This document shows positions 6,883 through 10,804 of a stretch of 10,804 nt of DNA, in pieces (position 1 is the first letter of the stretch; every line of letters begins with the position of its first letter). Position numbers and translations under genes: made by a program. Under the pieces are notes generated by a model that saw only the letters and a program-made list of their open reading frames with translations, was not told where the DNA came from and ran no database searches. The stretch spans positions 1-10,804 of the forward strand of contig JAJZRT010000071.1 of the NCBI GenBank assembly GCA_021802595.1, written 5' to 3'. This DNA is from Pseudomonadota bacterium (lineage in GTDB: Bacteria; Pseudomonadota; Gammaproteobacteria; Burkholderiales; Thiobacillaceae).

Positions 6883-7637
6883 ACCTCAAAACCGAAGAAG
6901 CCCTGAGCAAGGTTCCGCAGGTCACGCTCGTCTTCTGGATCATCAAGATCCTTGCGACCACGCTCGGGGAGACGGGCGGCGATGCACTGTCCATGTCGAT
7001 GAACCTCGGCTATCTGCTGAGCACCGGGATTTTCGCGGCCGTCTTCCTCGCCGCGGTGGTCGTCCAGATTCGTGCCAGGCGGTTCCACCCCGTGATCTAC
7101 TGGACCACGATCATCGCAACCACCACGGTCGGCACGACACTCGCCGACTTCGCCGACCGCTCGCTCGGCATCGGCTACGCCGGCGGCGCGATGCTGCTGT
7201 TCGGCCTGCTGATGGCGTCGCTGGCCATCTGGTACCGTACTCTGGGCTCCGTTTCGATCGACACCGTCGGATCGCCCAAATCCGAACTGTTCTACTGGAT
7301 GACAATCATGTTCTCGCAGACGCTCGGGACGGCTCTCGGCGACTGGACGGCCGACAGCGCCGGGCTCGGCTACGAAGGCGGGGCGCTCGTGTTTGGCGTG
7401 CTGCTGGCGCTGATCGCTGCGGCATACTACAGGGCGAAGATCTCGCATACCGTGCTGTTCTGGGCGGCGTTCATCCTGACCCGCCCGCTGGGCGCCGTGG
7501 TGGGCGATCTGCTGGACAAGCCCGTCCACGCCGGCGGGCTGGACCTGAGCCGGTTCGGCGCCTCGGCCGTGTTGCTGTCGGCGATCGTGCTGTTCGTCGC
7601 GGTCTTCCGGCAACGCCCGGCCCGGCTGAGCCACTGA
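6879..7637 (+). CDS. COG4705-like multi-span inner-membrane protein, copy 2 (paralogue of the preceding gene)
   Basis: This 252-residue membrane protein is clearly homologous to the gene before it: KVPxxxxxFWIIKILATTxG at the N-terminus and FWxxxILTRPLGAxxGDxL in the last repeat are shared. The same four-fold signature occurs at W20/G30/D35, W75/G85/D90, W140/G150/D155 and W195/G205/D210. The inter-repeat spacing of 55, 65 and 55 residues is identical to that of copy 1. About eight membrane helices are expected. I chose ATG at 6879 because AAAGGAG (6866-6872) precedes it, it overlaps the upstream stop as ATGA, and homology with copy 1 begins there. Coupled translation and shared fold suggest that the two proteins form a hetero-complex, although this is inference. 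The next gene, a response regulator, begins 28 nt downstream. Confidence 0.85.
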   Translation: MNLKTEEALSKVPQVTLVFWIIKILATTLGETGGDALSMSMNLGYLLSTGIFAAVFLAAVVVQIRARRFHPVIYWTTIIATTTVGTTLADFADRSLGIGYAGGAMLLFGLLMASLAIWYRTLGSVSIDTVGSPKSELFYWMTIMFSQTLGTALGDWTADSAGLGYEGGALVFGVLLALIAAAYYRAKISHTVLFWAAFILTRPLGAVVGDLLDKPVHAGGLDLSRFGASAVLLSAIVLFVAVFRQRPARLSH

Positions 7638-7665
7638 GCGATGCGGACAGACACGAAAGGGGAGC

Positions 7666-8280
7666 ATGCGCATCTTGCTGGTTGAAGACGACCCCATGAT
7701 CGGCGAGGCGGTTGCCACGGCCTTGAAGGATGCCGCCTACGCCGTCGACTGGGTGCGCGACGGCAGGACGGCGTCGCATGCCCTCGATGCGGCCGAGCAT
7801 CAGGCCGTCCTGCTCGATCTCGGTCTGCCGGGGCGTGATGGCCTGGAGGTGCTGCGCCGCCTGCGCGAGGCGGACCGCATCCAGGGGCTCGATCTGGGCG
7901 CCGACGATTATCTGGTCAAGCCGTTCGACGTCAACGAGCTGCTTGCACGCATGCGCGCCGTGATCCGCCGCCAGGGCGGCCAGGCGGCGCCGATCCTCGG
8001 CAATGGTCGCGTCAGCCTCGATCCGGCCACCCGCGAGGCGGCCTGCGGCGACCGCATGGCGACCCTCAGCGCGCGTGAGTTTGCGCTTCTGCAGGCCCTG
8101 TTGCTGCGGCCTGGCGCGATTCTGACGCGGGCCGAACTGGAAGAACGGATCTACGGCTGGAACGAGGAGGTCGAGAGCAACGCCGTGGATTTCCTGATCC
8201 ACGGCGTGCGCCGCAAGCTCGGCCAGGACGTGATCAAGAACGTGCGCGGCGCCGCCTGGCGGGTGGACAAGGCATCGTGA
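7666..8280 (+). CDS. OmpR/QseB-type response regulator with an internally shortened receiver domain
   Basis: This is a 204-residue DNA-binding response regulator. The receiver domain starts MRILLVEDDPMIGEAV (acidic pocket D8/D9), has the phospho-acceptor D51 in AVLLDLGLPGRDG, and has K85 in GLDLGADDYLVKPF. A winged-helix domain follows (about residues 112-204), with ATLSAREFALLQALLLRPGA and NAVDFLIHGVRRKLG. The family normally has about 219-225 residues with roughly 50 residues between the Asp and Lys. Here there are 34. The missing stretch lies between LRRLREA and DRIQGLDLGADDY, where relatives have a P-V-L-x-L-T-A-R-D-A segment: strand beta-4 with the conserved Thr/Ser switch residue. The reading frame is intact. 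Signalling by phosphorylation may be altered or lost. GAAAGGGGAGC supports the start. The kinase gene overlaps it by 4 nt. Confidence 0.93.
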   Translation: MRILLVEDDPMIGEAVATALKDAAYAVDWVRDGRTASHALDAAEHQAVLLDLGLPGRDGLEVLRRLREADRIQGLDLGADDYLVKPFDVNELLARMRAVIRRQGGQAAPILGNGRVSLDPATREAACGDRMATLSAREFALLQALLLRPGAILTRAELEERIYGWNEEVESNAVDFLIHGVRRKLGQDVIKNVRGAAWRVDKAS

Positions 8281-9569
8281 GCCGTTCGCTGCAGCGCCAC
8301 CTGTCGAAGATGCTGGCCGGGGCCGTGCTGGCCAGCGGCGTGATCGCGACCGCGGTCGCGTTCTACTTCGCCTACGCCGAGGCGCAGGAATTCCAGGACG
8401 ACGCCCTGCGGCAGATCGCCGCGCTGAGCGCGGGCGGCGCATCGGAAATCCGGCAGCTCGATGCAGCCAGCAAGGCCGTCGAAGACCCCGAATCGAGAAT
8501 CCGCGTGGTCCGTCTTCCCACAGGGCCGCGCCCGGCGTGGCTGCCGCCGGACATCGCGCCGGGTTTCCACACGCTCGCCGGAAGAGAGGGGCAGGAGGCC
8601 ATGCGGGCGTTCGTCCGCGACACGAGAGAGGGGGGGCGCCTCGTCGTTGCGCAGTCGACCGACAACCGCAACGAGATCGCGCTCAACAGCGCGCTGCGCA
8701 CGCTGATTCCGCTGTTGCTGCTGCTGCCGCTGCTGATCGGGCTGATCGCGTTCATCGTGCGCGGCGAATTCGCGCCCATCCGGCGGCTTGCAGAGGCGCT
8801 TGACCGGCAGGCGGCCGAACGCCCGACGTTGCTGCCCCGGCATGATCTACCGGACGAAATCGCGCCTTTCGTCGACGCCATCAACCGGCTCCTTGTGCGC
8901 GTCGACGCGATGATCGCCGAGCAGCGCCGGTTCGTCGCCGATGCCGCGCATGAGCTGCGCACGCCGCTCACGGCGCTCTCGCTCCAGGCGCAGAACCTCG
9001 CTCAGGCCGCGTCGCCGGCCGACATGCGCGAGCGCCTGGTTCCTCTCCAGGCGGGAATCGAGCGCGCCCGCAGGCTGACGGTGCAGCTGCTCGACCTGGC
9101 GCGGCTCCAGGCCAGCGAAGCGGCATGGACCGACGTTGACGTGCAGGCATTCGCACGCGAACTGATCGCCGAATTCCATCCCGTGGCGGAGGCCCGGGGA
9201 ATCGATCTGGGCATGGAGGACGCCGGCCTGAAGCCGATGCGGTCCGACCCCAAGGCGCTCGGCCTGATCGTCCGCAATGCGCTGGAAAACGCCCTCAAGT
9301 ACACGCCGCGTGGCGGCGAGGTGACGCTCAGCCTGCGGCGCGACGGCAACCAGGCCTTGATCGAGGTGGCCGACACCGGCCCGGGCATCCCGGAGGCGGA
9401 GCTGCGGCACGCCTTCGATGCATTCCATCGTTTATCGAACGAGGGGGAAGGCAGCGGTCTGGGCCTGGCGATTGCGCGGGAGGCCGCGATCGGGCTGGGG
9501 GGGGCGGTGATATTGAGGAACCGCAAGGACCGGACGGGGCTCGTGTTTCGCTATGCGCAACCTTTGTAA
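8277..9569 (+). CDS. Sensor histidine kinase (QseC/PmrB-like), partner of the preceding regulator
   Basis: This is a 430-residue membrane kinase. One transmembrane helix at about residues 12-34 and a second at about 142-162 (LIPLLLLLPLLIGLIAFIV) flank a periplasmic sensor region of roughly 105 residues with no motif I recognise. A HAMP-like linker leads to the dimerisation/phospho-acceptor helix RRFVADAAHELRTPLTALSL with H225. The ATPase domain has the N-box LIVRNALENALKYTP (N334/N338), the G1 box VADTGPGIP (D366), the F-box AFDAFHRL and the G2 box GSGLGLAIA. All catalytic motifs look intact. It starts with GTG at 8277, overlapping the regulator stop (GTGA), which is typical of coupled two-component genes. 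The signal it senses is unknown; the flanking PepSY and membrane proteins are candidate partners or targets. Confidence 0.95.
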   Translation: MSRSLQRHLSKMLAGAVLASGVIATAVAFYFAYAEAQEFQDDALRQIAALSAGGASEIRQLDAASKAVEDPESRIRVVRLPTGPRPAWLPPDIAPGFHTLAGREGQEAMRAFVRDTREGGRLVVAQSTDNRNEIALNSALRTLIPLLLLLPLLIGLIAFIVRGEFAPIRRLAEALDRQAAERPTLLPRHDLPDEIAPFVDAINRLLVRVDAMIAEQRRFVADAAHELRTPLTALSLQAQNLAQAASPADMRERLVPLQAGIERARRLTVQLLDLARLQASEAAWTDVDVQAFARELIAEFHPVAEARGIDLGMEDAGLKPMRSDPKALGLIVRNALENALKYTPRGGEVTLSLRRDGNQALIEVADTGPGIPEAELRHAFDAFHRLSNEGEGSGLGLAIAREAAIGLGGAVILRNRKDRTGLVFRYAQPL

Positions 9570-9575
9570 CCCAAT

Positions 9576-9706
9576 GGGCAGGCGACTTGCGCGTCACGCG
9601 ATGGCTGGTGTGACCGAAGTTTCTAGGGGGATTGGGATTTGCCTGGCCGCGGGGCATGGCGTAAGCAAGGGGGTACGGCGGGAAGCCGTGCGTGACGCGC
9701 CTGTCC
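9576..9706. repeat. Long-range inverted repeat after the kinase gene
   Basis: The right arm (9690-9706), read in reverse complement, is GGACAGGCGCGTCACGC. The left arm (9576-9599) is GGGCAGGCG + acttgcg + CGTCACGC, the same sequence with one mismatch and a 7-nt insertion. The arms enclose about 90 nt containing an additional hairpin (9673-9691). It begins 6 nt after the kinase stop codon. It has no T-run, so it is not a canonical terminator; it could be a remnant element or a structured 3' UTR. Confidence 0.4.
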
Positions 9707-9826
9707 ACTCGGGCCATCGAAATGACCGAACGCTGTGCGCATCTGGCACTGGATAGCCATGTAGAGAACCATGTAAGAGCCGTCAGCGTGCCTGATCGGT
9801 TGTCACGATCCAGTCACGCAGATGGA

Positions 9827-9944
9827 CTAGGGAAACGCTGAACAAGTTGGTTTGCTGTGTGGTTCGACAAGCTCACCACGAACGAAATCAATTACTTGCC
9901 GTTCGTCCTGAGCTTGTCGAAGGACTTGTTCAGCGTCTCCCTAG
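9827..9944. repeat. 118-bp nested palindrome, REP/MITE-like intergenic repeat
   Basis: The outer arms, 9827-9847 (CTAGGGAAACGCTGAACAAG+T) and 9924-9944, are inverted copies matching at 20 of 21 positions. The inner arms, 9863-9884 (core TTCGACAAGCTCA) and 9900-9921, match at 20 of 22, with the only mismatch a central CC/CC pair. The apical loop is 15 nt (9885-9899). The spacers between inner and outer arms are unequal, 15 nt on the left and 2 nt on the right. I recall the inner core as a frequent dispersed intergenic repeat in GC-rich proteobacteria. Strong cruciform or RNA hairpin formation is expected, and it may act as a bidirectional transcription barrier between the kinase operon and the tRNA. 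Confidence 0.8.
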
Positions 9945-9948
9945 GGGA

Positions 9949-9976
9949 TTTCAACAAGTCAGCTGACCCGTTGAAA
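9949..9976. repeat. 28-bp imperfect palindrome next to the tRNA 3' end
   Basis: TTTCAAC-aa-GTCAGCTGAC-cc-GTTGAAA is symmetric apart from one AA/CC internal mismatch. It lies 4 nt beyond the encoded CCA of tRNA-Pro (minus strand). It could serve as a processing or termination hairpin for the tRNA transcript, but no T-tract follows on the minus strand. It could also be an extension of the neighbouring palindromic repeat. Confidence 0.45.
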
Positions 9977-9980
9977 GAAT

Positions 9981-10057
<77 letters not shown>

Positions 10058-10114
10058 AGGCAGATGGCGGGCCCAGTCTGGGCTGAACCCTTGCTTGAAA
10101 AACTACCGGGAAAC

Positions 10115-10144
10115 GTTATAAGGAAACGTCTTCAACGCGGTCAA
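10115..10144 (-). promoter_or_regulatory. Predicted sigma-70 promoter of tRNA-Pro
   Basis: On the minus strand TTGACC (-35, 10139-10144) and TATAAC (-10, 10115-10120) are separated by 18 nt, and each matches consensus at 5 of 6 positions. The -35 overlaps the ispB TGA stop (10141-10143). Transcription would start near 10108, about 50 nt before the mature tRNA 5' end, so RNase P would remove a short leader. Confidence 0.65.
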
Positions 10145-10804
10145 AAACTGCGGTCAACCGCGAAAGCCGCTAATTGTAGCAAAGCTGATTTGGATTTTGA
10201 ATCCGGTAATGCAGAAATTGCATCATTTGCTGTCTGGATTTCCCGTTGCGCGACTTCGCGCGTGTAGTGCAGGGCGCGCGTATCCTTGATGGCGGCGAGC
10301 ACGCTCTGGAATTCCGTCAGGCCACCGTGCTCGATCGCCTGGCGGATGCTGGCCGCCTGCTCGGCGCTGCCGTGCTTCATCGCGTAGAGCAGCGGCAGCG
10401 TGGGCTTGCCTTCGGCGAGGTCGTCGCCGATGTTCTTGCCGGTCTTGAGGAAGTCGCCGGAATAATCGAGAACGTCGTCGATCAGCTGGAATGCGGTGCC
10501 CAGATGCATGCCGTAGCGCGCCAGCGCGTCTTTCTCTGCTTCGTTGCCGCCGCCGATGACGGCGCCGAGCCGGCCCGCAGCCTCGAACAGCTTGGCGGTC
10601 TTGTAGCGGATCACGCGCAGGTAGTTGTCCTCGTCGATGTCCGGGTCGTGGCAGTTCAGCAACTGCAACACCTCGCCTTCGGCGATGGTGTTGGTGGCGT
10701 CCGACAGGATGCGCATGACTTCCATGTTGTCGACCGCCACCATCATCTGGAACGCCCGCGAATACAGGAAGTCGCCGACCAGCACGCTGGCGGCGTTGCC
10801 GAAC
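10141..10804 (-). CDS. ispB: Octaprenyl (polyprenyl) diphosphate synthase, IspB-type (partial, N-terminus beyond window)
   Basis: This is the C-terminal 220 residues of a trans-isoprenyl diphosphate synthase that elongates farnesyl-PP with isopentenyl-PP to make the ubiquinone side chain. Reading from the window edge gives FGNAASVLVGDFLYSRAFQM, then AEGEVLQLLNCHDPDIDEDN and YLRVIRYKTAKLFEAAGRLG. The second Asp-rich motif is QLIDDVLDYSGD, followed by GKNIGDDLAEGKPTLPLLYA. All of these are characteristic of IspB. The first DDxxD motif lies outside the window. An apparent GTG start at 10785 is only an internal Val codon of the conserved SVLVGDF motif, so the frame is kept open to the edge. The full protein should be about 320 residues. 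The stop codon overlaps the tRNA-Pro promoter. Octaprenyl chain length is inferred from family and likely lineage. Confidence 0.93.
   Translation of the reverse strand, partial: FGNAASVLVGDFLYSRAFQMMVAVDNMEVMRILSDATNTIAEGEVLQLLNCHDPDIDEDNYLRVIRYKTAKLFEAAGRLGAVIGGGNEAEKDALARYGMHLGTAFQLIDDVLDYSGDFLKTGKNIGDDLAEGKPTLPLLYAMKHGSAEQAASIRQAIEHGGLTEFQSVLAAIKDTRALHYTREVAQREIQTANDAISALPDSKSKSALLQLAAFAVDRSF

Larger units (their letters stand above)
9570..9980. other. 411-bp intergenic region without a recognisable gene
   Basis: No open frame here has a plausible start signal plus recognisable protein. The region holds a long inverted repeat right after the kinase stop, a hairpin GTACGGC-GGGAA-GCCGTGC (9673-9691), a short direct repeat CCATGTAGAG/CCATGTAAGAG (9757 and 9769), a small hairpin GATCG..CGATC (9794-9810), a 118-bp nested palindrome and a hairpin beside the tRNA. 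Its lower GC and repeats suggest accumulated mobile or regulatory debris between two converging transcription units. Confidence 0.6.

Noticed and set aside
6831..7718. 295-codon minus-strand frame antisense to the second membrane protein
   Set aside because: Arg/Gln/Gly/Asp-rich shadow; the plus strand shows repeated membrane motifs, proper ribosome binding sites and coupled starts.
9673..9691. Hairpin with GTGCG-like sequence reminiscent of a group II intron end
   Set aside because: Only a short stem resembles it; no domain V signature, intron-encoded protein or opposite boundary is present.
9827..9944. CRISPR-like array or integron attC site
   Set aside because: There is a single inverted structure, no regularly spaced direct repeats with spacers, no cas or integrase gene nearby, and the arms lack the attC core sites.

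Overview
The window looks like chromosomal DNA of a GC-rich betaproteobacterium. Order Rhodocyclales (Azoarcus/Thauera-like) is my best guess, based on GC-rich coding with third-position G/C, the character of the polyprenyl-diphosphate synthase and RND pump, and an intergenic palindrome core (TTCGACAAGCTCA...) that I remember as common in such genomes. The assignment comes from pattern memory, not from a search.

Left half (1-5484, minus strand): a four-gene efflux operon read right to left. It encodes a TetR-family repressor, a periplasmic adaptor lipoprotein (MFP), an HAE1-type RND permease and an OprM/NodT-type outer-membrane factor that runs off the left edge. Every junction is overlapping or nearly so (ATGA overlap, 1-nt gap, 8-nt overlap). 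The repressor is therefore the first gene of the operon it presumably controls. A 16-bp inverted repeat just upstream of tetR covers the predicted -10 box, which suggests an autoregulated operon.

Middle (5485-9569, plus strand): a five-gene set. It comprises a secreted PepSY-domain protein, an intrinsic terminator-like hairpin, two overlapping paralogous multi-span membrane proteins (COG4705-like), an OmpR-type response regulator and a histidine kinase. The two membrane proteins are the most interesting part. Each contains four internal repeats with an invariant W-x9-G-x4-D signature, at identical 55/65/55-residue spacing in both. The response regulator appears to lack about 16 residues of its receiver domain, covering beta-4 and the conserved Thr/Ser, in frame. 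A plausible reading is that the kinase/regulator pair controls the PepSY and membrane proteins as an envelope sensing or ion-handling unit. This is inference.

Right end (9570-10804): a 411-bp stretch without a recognisable gene. It holds a long inverted repeat, a 118-bp nested palindrome and a further hairpin. After it come a minus-strand tRNA-Pro(CGG) and the 3' part of ispB (octaprenyl diphosphate synthase, minus strand). The tRNA promoter overlaps the ispB stop codon.
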